From DASVDE01 sp036381235 (GTDB lineage: Bacteria > Actinomycetota > Thermoleophilia > Solirubrobacterales > 70-9): a stretch of 23,572 nucleotides of DNA. Location of the stretch: assembly GCA_036381235.1 (NCBI GenBank), contig DASVDE010000011.1, forward strand, positions 1 to 23,572, read 5' to 3'. The notes beneath the pieces are model-generated. The model searched no databases. It was given only the letters and a program-made list of their open reading frames with translations, and was not told where the DNA came from. Positions 1-8,167 of the stretch are shown in pieces. How positions within the stretch are numbered: position 1 is the stretch's first letter; the number at the start of each line of letters is the position of its first letter. The position numbers and the translations under genes are program-made.

Positions 1-435
1 GCTTTCGTCAACAGCGCCGCGGATGACTACCGGCTGGTTGCCGGTAGCGCCTGTGCCGCGATCGTGCCCGGATACTCAAACGTGCCCGGTCCGCAGCTGA
101 GCGCGACTGCGCCTGAGCCCGTGCCGGAGCCGGCACCGGAGCTCGCTCCCGAACCGGATCCGGCGCCCGTCCCAGATCCAGCCCCCGCGCCTGAGACTGC
201 CCCCGCTCCCGCTCCCGCGCCCGCGCCTGAGCCTGTCCCCGAGCCAGCTCCCGCGCCCGAGCCAGCTCCCGCGCCTGAGCCTGCCCCCGCTCCCTCGTCA
301 GAGTCGACGGCCCCAGCGCCCACCGCTCCAGAGCAGACGACAACGTCGAAGCCCTCGAAGCGACACGGCAAGTTCAAGCGCAGCGGTCGGTTCCGAAGGA
401 ACGCCCGCTTGGCTGCCCTACGACACTCTCGTTGA
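1..435 (+). CDS. C-terminal part of a secreted right-handed beta-helix-type protein with Pro-rich stalk and basic tail (partial, 5' end missing)
   Basis: The frame is open from base 1 to TGA at 433-435, so the gene starts outside the window. The first residues (AFVNSAADDYRLVAGSACA) resemble the last turn of choice-of-anchor Q / parallel beta-helix proteins, where F-x-D/N...DYRL..GS-P-A is typical. From about residue 37 to 102 the chain is almost entirely Pro, Glu and Ala (PEPAP/PAPAPEP units), a usual wall-spanning or spacer segment. The last ~28 residues are Lys/Arg-rich with no LPxTG motif and no hydrophobic anchor. I infer an extracellular protein whose basic tail could hold it on anionic wall polymers. 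It converges on the neighbouring glycosyltransferase gene, with an 18-base overlap of the two 3' ends. The beta-helix assignment rests on about 20 residues only. Confidence 0.6.
   Translation, partial: AFVNSAADDYRLVAGSACAAIVPGYSNVPGPQLSATAPEPVPEPAPELAPEPDPAPVPDPAPAPETAPAPAPAPAPEPVPEPAPAPEPAPAPEPAPAPSSESTAPAPTAPEQTTTSKPSKRHGKFKRSGRFRRNARLAALRHSR
115..300 (+). repeat. Low-complexity Pro/Glu/Ala codon repeat
   Basis: This stretch is built from degenerate hexamer and nonamer units coding Pro-Glu, Pro-Ala and Ala-Pro. One near-perfect 18-base tandem unit (gagccagctcccgcgccy) lies at 241-258 and 259-276. It encodes the proline-rich stalk of the partial protein at 1-435. Such tracts can change length by slippage. 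Long ORFs seen on the opposite strand here are shadows of the repeat. Confidence 0.7.
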
Positions 436-1563
436 GCCTCGGCCGGCCTCACTGAGCAACCGGTCGTAGAGTTCTCCGACGCGCTGGACCGCGCGCTCCA
501 TGGTGAAGTCCCCCATCCGCTCGGCCGCAGCTTCGGCGAGGCCGCGGCGAAGCTCGTCGTCATCGACCAAGCGGCCGAGCGCTTCCGCAAGCGCGGCTGG
601 ATCGCGAGGCGGTACGAGCACGCCGGTGCGTCCATTGTCAACCGCATCTCGCAACCCGCCAACGTCGGTCGCGACCAGAGGAACCCTATGAGCCATGCAC
701 TCGAAGACGAAGAGGGGAAGCCCTTCGAAGTCTGAGCTCATCGCCGCTATATCGAAAGCCTCAAGCACAGTGTCGATGTCGGTTCGCTGCCCCGGAAAGT
801 GCACTCTCTCGAGCACACCGGCCGACTGCGCAGCCATCTCCAGCTTCCCACGGCACTCCCCGTCGCCGACGATCACCAACCGACAGCTCGGATGACTGCC
901 GGCGAGCTCGGCAAACGCCTCGATGAGCACGGTCAGCGCCTTCTGGGGCCGCAGGCGAGCGACCGTTCCGATCACCGGCACCCCATCGGGGATACCCAGC
1001 TCTGCCCGCAGATCACCGCCACCGCCACTCGGACGCGGAATAAACGCCGTGGGGATGACCGTGACCTTCTCGGCGGGTACATGCTCGATTTCGATCATTC
1101 GCTTGCGATCGGCGCTGGACACCGCGACGAAGCGCGTCGCCAGGCGCCCGATCACTCGCCCATCGAGGAACTTGCGGAGGGGGTTGCCCTCGTAGGACCA
1201 GGTGTGCTCGTGCGCGATGAGGATCGGAACTCGGCAGAGACGTCCAATCAGAGTGCCCCAGAAATTCGAGCCGAACTTGTGGGCGTGCAGGATGTCGATT
1301 CGCTCGCTGCGCAGAAAACGTGCCAACCGCGCCAGCGGTACGAGGTCGAAGCGGCCCGTGCGCTCGAGTGCGAGCAGGCGCAGGTCGGCCGCGTCCAGCT
1401 CCTCGCCCAAACTGCCGTCGATGCCGCGTGTGGCGCAAAGGGTTATGTCGTAGCGCTCGCGACTCAGCTCCGCGGCCAGCCGTGCAGCAAGCCGCTCGGC
1501 ACCTCCAGCTCTGTCGGAGACCTCATCAACCATCATCAGAACTCGTGGTCGGGGAGTGCTCAC
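418..1563 (-). CDS. GT4-family glycosyltransferase (GT-B fold)
   Basis: The product is 381 aa when started at GTG 1563, which overlaps the stop of the upstream ligase gene by four bases (GTGA); the longer open frame upstream is a shadow of that gene. The N-terminus (VLMMVDEVSDRAGGAER) has the glycine-rich GT4 acceptor-domain loop. Around residue 200 there is IGTVARLRPQK, a typical start of the nucleotide-sugar domain. Near residue 300 lies SDFEGLPLFVFECMA, the E-x7-E motif that binds the sugar-nucleotide donor, followed by VATDVGGLRDAV. No signal peptide or membrane segment is visible, so it should act at the inner face of the membrane, adding a sugar to a lipid-linked glycan. Donor and acceptor cannot be told from sequence. 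It is the last gene of the three-gene minus-strand operon with the BY-kinase and ligase. Confidence 0.88.
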   Translation of the reverse strand: MSTPRPRVLMMVDEVSDRAGGAERLAARLAAELSRERYDITLCATRGIDGSLGEELDAADLRLLALERTGRFDLVPLARLARFLRSERIDILHAHKFGSNFWGTLIGRLCRVPILIAHEHTWSYEGNPLRKFLDGRVIGRLATRFVAVSSADRKRMIEIEHVPAEKVTVIPTAFIPRPSGGGGDLRAELGIPDGVPVIGTVARLRPQKALTVLIEAFAELAGSHPSCRLVIVGDGECRGKLEMAAQSAGVLERVHFPGQRTDIDTVLEAFDIAAMSSDFEGLPLFVFECMAHRVPLVATDVGGLRDAVDNGRTGVLVPPRDPAALAEALGRLVDDDELRRGLAEAAAERMGDFTMERAVQRVGELYDRLLSEAGRGSTRVS

Positions 1564-2954
1564 GCGGGAACAGCTTCCTCCGAGCGATCGTCTGCCGAAC
1601 GGGAAATCGCGAAAATCGCCGGGCCAAGGGCAAGCAACAGCCAGAGCTGCTTGCTGAACTCCTCGGAGAGAAAGAAGCCCGCAGAGAGAAAGGCCAACTG
1701 GGAAACCAAAATCGCTCGAGCGAAAAGCTCCATGCGCTCGTTGCCCATGCGCTTGAACGCGCGGGCGGCGCGGGCGGCGAACGTGACCGACGATCCGACG
1801 ATTGCCATGAATAGGGCAAAGCCCACAAGGCCCAGCTCGGCCCAGACCTCGATGAAGATGTTGTGGGCAACCTTGGGGGTGTCCACGATGAACTCGGCGC
1901 GCTCGATCGCACCCGGTTGCAGTAGGTAGTGAACCGATGAGACCGGGAAGTTGCCCGCGCCGACGCCGCTGGTCGGGTTTGCCTCGATCATCCTCATCCC
2001 AACCGTCCAAATGTCTTGACGCCCCGTCCCCCCGTCGAGTTTCGTCACCCGCTCTCGCTGTGCCTCCCCGGCAAACGATGCGATGTAGATAGTCACCCCA
2101 CCCGCCAGGACGATCAACAGCACGAGTGCACCCTGGCGCCAGCGACCGCCGAACAGCACGGCTGCCATCAACGCCACAGCCAAGGCGACGAGACCGGTCC
2201 GCGAAAAGCTGAGCAGAACGCCCGTGGCGCATACACCCATGGCCCCGATGGCGAGCAGCCGCAGGAGCGGCGGGAAATCGCCGGCGAGGAAGGCTGCCGC
2301 AAACACGATTCCCGTCACCAAAACCGCCGCAAGCTCGTTTGGATCGTTACCGCCGCCCCCCAGGCGCGAGATGTCATCTGCCGATGCCGGATCGGCGGGC
2401 GTCAGGAGCCCGAAGGCCGCTGCGACAAGCGAGCCGATCAGGAACGAGGCCGCAACCCAGGTCACAGCCCGCTCGCTGCGCACGGCCGCGAAGACGATCA
2501 CGAAGAGGGCCAGGTTCAGGCCGTAGCGGATCATCGCCGACATGACCGAGGACGGATCCTCCGCCCACAGCATGCTGGACAGGCCCCAGGCCAAGAAGGC
2601 AATGATGAGATAGGTGAGAACCGGGTGGACGCCAAAGTACTCGCCACGACGATCGGCGTGCTCCGCGCGACCCGCCATCCATGAGAGCACCAGCAGGAAA
2701 CCCGCCACCTTCGCAAAGGTGAGGGCAATTCCCCCAAAGGGCAGCACGTCGAGGAACGAGATCACCGCAAACATGCAGAGCCCAAGCGTGAGATCCGTCA
2801 GCACAACCGCAGCAAAGCCGAGGGCCAAGACCGCGACCAGGGCGAGCTTTGGGTCCGCTCCCGCGAGCAAGCCAATGGGAACCGCAGTTGCGAGCAGCAC
2901 CAGGGTCGGCATTCGGTCTGAAAAAGCGGCCCGGTAGACCACGGCCCTGCTCAA
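1560..2954 (-). CDS. O-antigen ligase / polymerase (Wzy/WaaL) family membrane protein
   Basis: The product is up to 464 aa with about 10-12 hydrophobic segments beginning TLVLLATAVPIGLLAG. The central-to-late part carries the Wzy_C signature: FSRTGLVALAVALM, a long extracytoplasmic loop with RQDIWTVGMRMI..NPTSGVGAGNF, and VAHNIFIEVWAELGLVGF, where HN...E.GL..G is the family hallmark. Proteins of this family join or polymerise lipid-linked oligosaccharides outside the membrane; sequence alone does not separate ligase from polymerase. The frame opens at TTG 2954, directly after the stop of the BY-kinase gene. ATG 2912 is the alternative, and neither has a strong Shine-Dalgarno. The 3' end overlaps the GT4 start by four bases. 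Base composition is lower in GC than the core genes: a hand count of 1621-1740 gives about 58%. Confidence 0.85.
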   Translation of the reverse strand: MSRAVVYRAAFSDRMPTLVLLATAVPIGLLAGADPKLALVAVLALGFAAVVLTDLTLGLCMFAVISFLDVLPFGGIALTFAKVAGFLLVLSWMAGRAEHADRRGEYFGVHPVLTYLIIAFLAWGLSSMLWAEDPSSVMSAMIRYGLNLALFVIVFAAVRSERAVTWVAASFLIGSLVAAAFGLLTPADPASADDISRLGGGGNDPNELAAVLVTGIVFAAAFLAGDFPPLLRLLAIGAMGVCATGVLLSFSRTGLVALAVALMAAVLFGGRWRQGALVLLIVLAGGVTIYIASFAGEAQRERVTKLDGGTGRQDIWTVGMRMIEANPTSGVGAGNFPVSSVHYLLQPGAIERAEFIVDTPKVAHNIFIEVWAELGLVGFALFMAIVGSSVTFAARAARAFKRMGNERMELFARAILVSQLAFLSAGFFLSEEFSKQLWLLLALGPAIFAISRSADDRSEEAVPA

Positions 2955-4655
2955 TCAGCGGCGCACGGGAGAAGTTTTGCCCGCGTTTGCCTCTGACGAC
3001 GATGGAGGTAATCCCGCCGCAGAGGACGAGGTGCTGCCGGGCTCGCCGGACGCGAACAGGTCGCGTCTTGCCGACAGGTAGTAGCTCTCCCCCTCGGAGA
3101 CGCCAACCCCAACCACCGCGAAGCCCGTCGGTCGGATCCCGTGCTGGGCCAGGAGATCGCCGAGTCGCTCGAGCTGAACGAGCCGGCTCGAGCCGAGCCG
3201 GACGATGACCACCAAGTCGTCGACCTGCTGCGCCAGAGGAAGGGCATCGATCACCTCGGTAAGCGGCGGTGAGTCGATGATGACGATGTCGGCAAGGCGC
3301 TTTGCCTCATCCAACAGCGCGCCGGCGGCCGGCAGCGAGAGAACCTCCGGCAGCCACTCGTCGGTTTTATCGACCAGCAGCAAGCGCAACTGGTCCCCAA
3401 ATTTGGGAGCCGGAACCAAAGCTCGCTCGAGCGGAACTTCGCCCAGCAGAACTTTTCCAATGCCGGTGCGCGGTTTCGCCCGCAGCACCGGACTCACGGT
3501 GGGGCGCCGAAAATCTGCCTCGATCAGGATGACGCGTTGTCCGGCCAGAGCAAACGAGGAGGCGAGGTTGATGGCGGTGGTTGTCTTGCCCTCGGACGGA
3601 GAGGGACCGGTTATCAGGATGGACCTACTCCCCGTCCCACCCTCGCGGCGAGCGTTCAGCACGGCTCGCAGGGTCCTATAGGCCTCATACGTCGCCGGCG
3701 ACAGCTCACTCGGGCCGAGCGCCTTTCGGAACTTCCGGTGAGGGCCGACTTTGAAGTAGCGCGGCCCCAACACCGAGGTCCGGGCTCGGGTCTCGGTCGG
3801 GATACGAGCGAGAATCGGCACCTGAAACAGCTCACGCAGCTGTCCTTCGCGGCGCAAGCGGGGATCCAATGCGTTGAGCGCGAATGCGCCGCCAACTCCG
3901 AGGAGAAGCCCGCCTAGGAGCGCCGCGATCAGCGTGAGTTTCGGCTTCGGCGACACCGGGGAGCTGGGGGCAGTCGCCCGTGACTCAACCCGCAAGGTCG
4001 GATCGGCGCCGGCACGCAACGTCTCCAACTGGGCGATCTGAGCGCTGAGATCGACCCCCGCGGCCGTGGTGGCCCCACCCGCCGTGAGTTGCTCCTCCAA
4101 GCGCACGATCAGGTCGTCGAGCTGAGCGTGCAGCTGCTCGGTCCGCACGGTCACCACCGCCTCCGCAAAGCCGTTGGCCAAATCGCGGGCCAGCTCCGGG
4201 CTGGACGCCTCCGCGGTGACCGCAACCAGATTGCTCTGAGCGACGGGCTGCGCGCTGACCTGATCGAGCAGCTGATCCGGGCTCTCGCCGGTATTGAGAT
4301 CGCCAGCCACCCGAGCCGCCACGTCGCGTCCGGTTATGAGCCGAGCGGCGGTCTCGACATCGCGGGTGGGATCTGTCGAGTCATGGATCAGTCCAAGGCC
4401 AGGGAGATTGTCCGTGCTGACAGGCGTGACGAGGAGCAGCGCTTCCGCCTCATACACCTTGCTCGCGGTGGCCAGATAGATGCCCGCCACCCCGAGCGTC
4501 ACCGCCATCACGGCAACGATCAGCCAGACTCGCTCACGGAGGGTCGCCAGGTAGGCACGAACGCCCTCCTCTTGAGAGGGCGGTCGCCGCCATTCCCCGC
4601 CTTGAGTCTGCTCTGAGGGGCCACCGACCCCAGAGCCTCTTCCTAGAGACGTCAC
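2955..4655 (-). CDS. Polysaccharide co-polymerase / BY-kinase (Wzz domain plus CpsD/Wzc-like tyrosine-kinase domain)
   Basis: Taking GTG 4655 as start gives 566 aa; the frame stays open to 4766, so an N-terminus 37 residues longer is possible. A Wzz-type domain has TM1 at about residues 44-62 (LIVAVMAVTLGVAGIYLA), an extracytoplasmic part with heptad-like helices, and TM2 at about 240-261, preceded by the proline-rich segment PSSPVSPKP typical of chain-length regulators. The cytoplasmic kinase follows: Walker A at about 350-359 (GPSPSEGKTT), Walker A' at about 376-384 (VILIEADFRRP) and Walker B at about 456-463 (DIVIIDSPPL). The family controls chain length and export of capsule or exopolysaccharide through cyclic autophosphorylation. 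The usual C-terminal tyrosine cluster is missing: only one YY pair occurs, and the tail is Ser/Gly/Ala-rich. It is first in a minus-strand operon and divergent from the GT2 gene. Confidence 0.88.
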   Translation of the reverse strand: MTSLGRGSGVGGPSEQTQGGEWRRPPSQEEGVRAYLATLRERVWLIVAVMAVTLGVAGIYLATASKVYEAEALLLVTPVSTDNLPGLGLIHDSTDPTRDVETAARLITGRDVAARVAGDLNTGESPDQLLDQVSAQPVAQSNLVAVTAEASSPELARDLANGFAEAVVTVRTEQLHAQLDDLIVRLEEQLTAGGATTAAGVDLSAQIAQLETLRAGADPTLRVESRATAPSSPVSPKPKLTLIAALLGGLLLGVGGAFALNALDPRLRREGQLRELFQVPILARIPTETRARTSVLGPRYFKVGPHRKFRKALGPSELSPATYEAYRTLRAVLNARREGGTGSRSILITGPSPSEGKTTTAINLASSFALAGQRVILIEADFRRPTVSPVLRAKPRTGIGKVLLGEVPLERALVPAPKFGDQLRLLLVDKTDEWLPEVLSLPAAGALLDEAKRLADIVIIDSPPLTEVIDALPLAQQVDDLVVIVRLGSSRLVQLERLGDLLAQHGIRPTGFAVVGVGVSEGESYYLSARRDLFASGEPGSTSSSAAGLPPSSSEANAGKTSPVRR

Positions 4656-4769
4656 GGGCCTACTATTGCACGGCCACCGGGCGAGATCGCGGTCGCCGGC
4701 CGTCCGGATTAATGATTCTCCCCAGTAAGTCGAGAGACTCTGGACCGCAGCCTCTCCCTCCCACAATCC
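4656..4769. promoter_or_regulatory. Divergent promoter region between the two polysaccharide operons
   Basis: This 114-base gap separates the GTG start of the BY-kinase gene (minus) from the ATG of the GT2 gene (plus), so both operons should be driven from here. The only AT-rich patch is at 4707-4718 (ggattaatgatt) and could serve as a -10 on either strand. I could not pair it with a convincing -35 at 16-18 bases, and no inverted-repeat operator is obvious. The role is inferred from gene arrangement. Confidence 0.35.
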
Positions 4770-5783
4770 ATGAGCCCCTCAAAAATCGACGTCAGCGTCC
4801 TAGTGCCGGTCCTCAACGAAGAGAGGCACGTGAAAGACGCTGTCGCCGCCATGCAGGCGCAGCGCTTCGACGGCTCGATGGAGCTGCTCTTCATCGACGG
4901 GCAATCCCGAGATCGAACCCGCCAGATCCTCGAAGAGCTGGCCCGGGAAGATCCCCGCATCCGCGTCTTGGACAACCCCGCGCAGCGCACTCCTCAGGCG
5001 CTGAACATCGGCTTGCGAGCCGCTCGCGGCCGCTATGTGGCACGCATGGATGCCCACGCCAATTACCCCCCCGACTACCTTGCCGCAGGCGTGAGCCGGC
5101 TGCAGGTCGGCGACGTCGATCATGTGAGCGGCCCCCAGATCGCCCAGGGCGACAACCGCTGGTCGCGACGGATCGCGCTGGCCCTATCCACTCAACTGGG
5201 AACGGGAGGATCGGGCTTTCGGCTCGCCACCGACGAGGAGGTCGAGGTTGACAGCGGCTTCACCGGTATCTGGCAGCGCTCCACCCTCGAACGCCATGGA
5301 GGCTGGGACGAAGGCTGGCCCCAAAACCAGGACGCTGAGCTGGCGGCCCGCATCCGCAGCGCAGGAGGGAAGCTCGTCTGCATTCCCGAGATGGCCGCCG
5401 CCTACGTGCCGCGCGACAGCCTGAAAGCCCTTGCCCGCCAGTACTGGCGCTACGGAATCCACCGGGCGAAGACCTGCCGCCGCCACGCCAACGCGCTTCG
5501 ATATTCGCATCTGCTGCCCCCCGCCTTGGCCCTGACGGCGCTCGTGGCGACGCTCCCGGGACCGTTCCGGCGGCTGGCGAGGCTCGGAATCGCCGGCTAC
5601 ATAGTCGCGATATTCGCCGTGGCGGCACGCACCACAAAAACTGCCGGGGCCGCCGATGCCGCCGCCCTGCCGATCGTCTTCGCCGTGATGCATCTCTCCT
5701 GGGGATGCGGCTTCCTCTGGGGAATGATCCGCTTCGGCCCCCCGCTCGGTGGCCTGGCCCGGTTGATGCGGCCGACGCGCTGA
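4770..5783 (+). CDS. GT2-family glycosyltransferase, ExoA-like, with C-terminal membrane segments
   Basis: The product is 337 aa from ATG 4770. The N-terminal GT-A domain has VSVLVPVLNEERHVKDAV (residues 8-24), LLFIDGQSRDRTRQIL (39-54) and RYVARMDAHANYPPDYL (89-103). The D-A-H triplet in place of D-x-D is the form seen in succinoglycan ExoA-like enzymes. NQDAELAARIRSAGG near 190 supplies the acidic catalytic region. Three hydrophobic stretches after about residue 245 would anchor it in the membrane. Family members add a sugar, in ExoA a glucosyl group, to a lipid-linked saccharide on the cytoplasmic face. It is first of a three-gene plus-strand operon; the next ATG lies one base after its stop. 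The donor sugar is unknown. Confidence 0.88.
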   Translation: MSPSKIDVSVLVPVLNEERHVKDAVAAMQAQRFDGSMELLFIDGQSRDRTRQILEELAREDPRIRVLDNPAQRTPQALNIGLRAARGRYVARMDAHANYPPDYLAAGVSRLQVGDVDHVSGPQIAQGDNRWSRRIALALSTQLGTGGSGFRLATDEEVEVDSGFTGIWQRSTLERHGGWDEGWPQNQDAELAARIRSAGGKLVCIPEMAAAYVPRDSLKALARQYWRYGIHRAKTCRRHANALRYSHLLPPALALTALVATLPGPFRRLARLGIAGYIVAIFAVAARTTKTAGAADAAALPIVFAVMHLSWGCGFLWGMIRFGPPLGGLARLMRPTR

Positions 5784-5784
5784 G

Positions 5785-6957
5785 ATGCGGCTCCTCGTCT
5801 ACACCGACTATTCCTATCGCCGGGACGGAGAGACGATTTACGCCGAGCGGGCGTTCGTCATCTTCCTGGGCGAGCTGGCGCGCAGGGTGGACAAGCTGTG
5901 CCTCCTCGGCCGGTTGAGCCCCGAGGCGGGGCGCTTCGAGCGCTCCCACTACGGGGTTGCCGATGAGATTGAGTTCACCCCCCTTCCGCACTACGAGAGC
6001 CTCTCCGACCCTCGTGCCGCGTTTGGCGCGGCATTCGCCTCGACGCGGGCGTTTGCGCGCGCCCTCGACGGCGTCGACGCCGTCTGGTTGCTCGGCCCCC
6101 ACCCCTTCTGTCTGCTCTTCGCCGCAATCGCGGCAGCGAAGCGCCGGCGCGTCTTTCTCGGCGTGCGCCAGGACTTTCCGCAATACGTGCGCATGCGTCA
6201 CCCGAAACGACGGCTCTTCCATCTCGTCGGCGATGCTCTCGAGCTGGGCTTCCGTTCGATGGCGCGCCTCTTCCCGACGATCGTCGTCGGTGGGCAGCTC
6301 GCTCGCAACTACAGGAATGCCCGCGAGCTTCTGCAGATCTCCGTTTCCCTGATCCGCGAGTCCGACCTACCGCAACCGACCGACCTGCCGGAGCGTGACT
6401 ATGAGGGACAGCTGACCGCAATCAGCGTCGGTCGCTTGGAGGAGGAGAAGAACCCACTCCTGCTGGCCGATGTGGCCGACCGGCTGGGCGAAGGCGACGA
6501 GGACTGGAAGCTCATCGTCTGCGGCGAAGGCCCCCTGCGCGACCCCCTCGAGCGAAGGGCCGCGCGTCTCGGTGTCGAAAGCCGGATCGAGTTGCGGGGG
6601 TACGTTCCCTTCGATGGGGGATTGCTGGACCTCTACCGGCAGAGCAACGCGTTGCTGCACGTGTCGTGGACCGAAGGGGTGCCGCAGATCCTCTTCGAGG
6701 CCTTCGCCACGGGCCTGCCGGTGGTGGCGACCGACGTCGGTGGAGTGGCCAACGCAGCGGGCGACGCCGCCCTGCTGATTCCACCGGGCGATGCCGACGC
6801 GGCGGCGGATGCCCTGCGACAGATCGCAAATGACGCCGACCTTAGAAGTCGTCTGACAGGGGCGGGTATGCGACAGGTGAGGGCGCACACCCTCGAGGCG
6901 GAGTGCGAGCGCGTCGCCGCCTTTATGCGGGAACGAGCGTCCCGAAGGGCTCGCTAG
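5785..6957 (+). CDS. GT4-family glycosyltransferase
   Basis: The product is 390 aa, starting at ATG 5785 one base after the GT2 stop, so translation is probably coupled. The N-terminal domain lacks a clear family hallmark, but the C-terminal GT-B domain is clear: AISVGRLEEEKNPLLLADV near 214-232, LIVCGEGPLRDPLE, and WTEGVPQILFEAFATGLPVVATDVGGV near 295-321, with the E-x7-E donor-binding motif in the middle. No signal peptide or TM helix is seen, so it should be a peripheral cytoplasmic enzyme extending the same glycan as its neighbours. The specific linkage cannot be assigned. Confidence 0.87.
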   Translation: MRLLVYTDYSYRRDGETIYAERAFVIFLGELARRVDKLCLLGRLSPEAGRFERSHYGVADEIEFTPLPHYESLSDPRAAFGAAFASTRAFARALDGVDAVWLLGPHPFCLLFAAIAAAKRRRVFLGVRQDFPQYVRMRHPKRRLFHLVGDALELGFRSMARLFPTIVVGGQLARNYRNARELLQISVSLIRESDLPQPTDLPERDYEGQLTAISVGRLEEEKNPLLLADVADRLGEGDEDWKLIVCGEGPLRDPLERRAARLGVESRIELRGYVPFDGGLLDLYRQSNALLHVSWTEGVPQILFEAFATGLPVVATDVGGVANAAGDAALLIPPGDADAAADALRQIANDADLRSRLTGAGMRQVRAHTLEAECERVAAFMRERASRRAR

Positions 6958-6961
6958 CCTC

Positions 6962-8167
6962 ATGCGAATGCCGGCGTCCGATTCCACCAAGCCCCCCGTG
7001 ATCCTGCTCGGCGGCAACGTGACCGCGGTTCCGGTCGCTCGCAGCCTGGGCCGCGCGGGCATTGCCGTGCACGCAATTGGCGCCCCCGGGGATCCGGTCA
7101 AGCATTCGCGCTACTGCCGCGGCTACGAGCCGGTAGCCCCAGGGGACACGATGCAGGATCGCTGGCTCGAATGGCTGCTCGAACGCGCGCCGCGCCCGGC
7201 GGTCGTGCTGCCCTGCGCCGACGATGGGATCGAGCTGGTTGCCCGCAACCGCGGAATGCTTGCCGAACACGGGCTTCAGTCGGTCGAGGGAGACGACGGC
7301 GTGATGCTTGCGATGCTCGACAAGCATCGTACGTATGAGATCGCCGAGCGAGCGGGGGTCGCAACGCCGCGCACGCACACCGTGCGTGCGCGGGCGGACA
7401 TGGGTGAGGCGCTCGATCCCTTCGAGTACCCATGCGGCCTCAAGCCGATCCATGGCCATGAGTTCGCGCAGCGCTCCGGCATCAAGGCAAAGGTCATCGT
7501 CGTCAAGGGCCGCGAGCAGCTGGACTCGACCTTGGAGCGGCTGATCGACCTCGATCTCGCGATGCAGGTGACCGAAATCGTCCCGGGCCCAGACGACAAC
7601 CTCCTCGGTCACTTCGCCTATATGGATAGCCAAGGAAAGCCGGCTGGGCAGTTCACCAACCGCAAGTTGCGGCAGCATCCGATTCACTTTGGCGTCGGCG
7701 CATACATCGTCGCCGAGCGGGCCCCCGACGTTGCGGAGGCGGGCATGCGCTTCCTGCGGGAAGCGGGTCTACGCGGCGTCGCCCATGTGGAGTTCAAGCG
7801 CGATGCCAGGGACGGCCAGTTGAAGTTGATCGAGTGCAATCACCGCTTCAACCTGGGGATCGCGCTGCTGTGCAACTCGGGGTTCGACCTGCCGCTGCTG
7901 GCCTACAACCGGGTCGTGGGCTTGGCAGGACCGAGCCTCGACTCACCGCGCTACGGCCTGCACCAGTGGCACCCCGTTCCCGACGCGCGGGCGTTTCTCG
8001 CCTACCGGCGCGCGGGCGAGTTGACCACGTGGGGGTGGTTGCGCAGCTTGGCGCACCGGCAGTGCTTCTCCCTCTTCGCCCTCGACGACCCGATGCCCAG
8101 CCTGATCGATTACCTGAAGGGCCCTGTGAAGATGCTGCGCAGTCGACGCTCACCCACGGCGGGCTAG
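6962..8167 (+). CDS. ATP-grasp domain protein, putative carboxylate-amine/thiol ligase
   Basis: The product is 401 aa from ATG 6962; a second ATG lies two codons later. A Rossmann-like pre-ATP-grasp domain opens with VILLGGNVTAVPVARSLGRAGI. CADDGIELVARN and MLDKHRTYEIAERAGVATPRT follow, the latter typical of the lid entry in CarB/PylC/D-Ala-ligase-type enzymes. The metal-binding end of the fold is GVAHVEFKRDARDGQLKLIECNHRFN near residues 275-300, where E and N ligate Mg-ATP. The family couples ATP hydrolysis to joining a carboxylate to an amine or thiol through an acyl-phosphate. It is the last gene of a glycosyltransferase operon, so attachment of an amino acid or similar acyl group to the glycan or its sugar nucleotide is a reasonable inference. 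Its stop overlaps the convergent deacetylase stop in CTAG. Confidence 0.8.
   Translation: MRMPASDSTKPPVILLGGNVTAVPVARSLGRAGIAVHAIGAPGDPVKHSRYCRGYEPVAPGDTMQDRWLEWLLERAPRPAVVLPCADDGIELVARNRGMLAEHGLQSVEGDDGVMLAMLDKHRTYEIAERAGVATPRTHTVRARADMGEALDPFEYPCGLKPIHGHEFAQRSGIKAKVIVVKGREQLDSTLERLIDLDLAMQVTEIVPGPDDNLLGHFAYMDSQGKPAGQFTNRKLRQHPIHFGVGAYIVAERAPDVAEAGMRFLREAGLRGVAHVEFKRDARDGQLKLIECNHRFNLGIALLCNSGFDLPLLAYNRVVGLAGPSLDSPRYGLHQWHPVPDARAFLAYRRAGELTTWGWLRSLAHRQCFSLFALDDPMPSLIDYLKGPVKMLRSRRSPTAG

Noticed and set aside
8..662. Arg-rich and Gly/Ala-rich long frames on the minus strand over the proline repeat
   Set aside because: They mirror the PEP/PAP codon repeat of the plus-strand gene, and one also runs into the GT4 gene. 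No independent start or domain.
1564..2232. N-terminal extension of the GT4 protein to 604 aa
   Set aside because: The extra part lies wholly inside the ligase gene in another frame and has no recognisable domain. GTG 1563 overlaps the upstream stop as expected.
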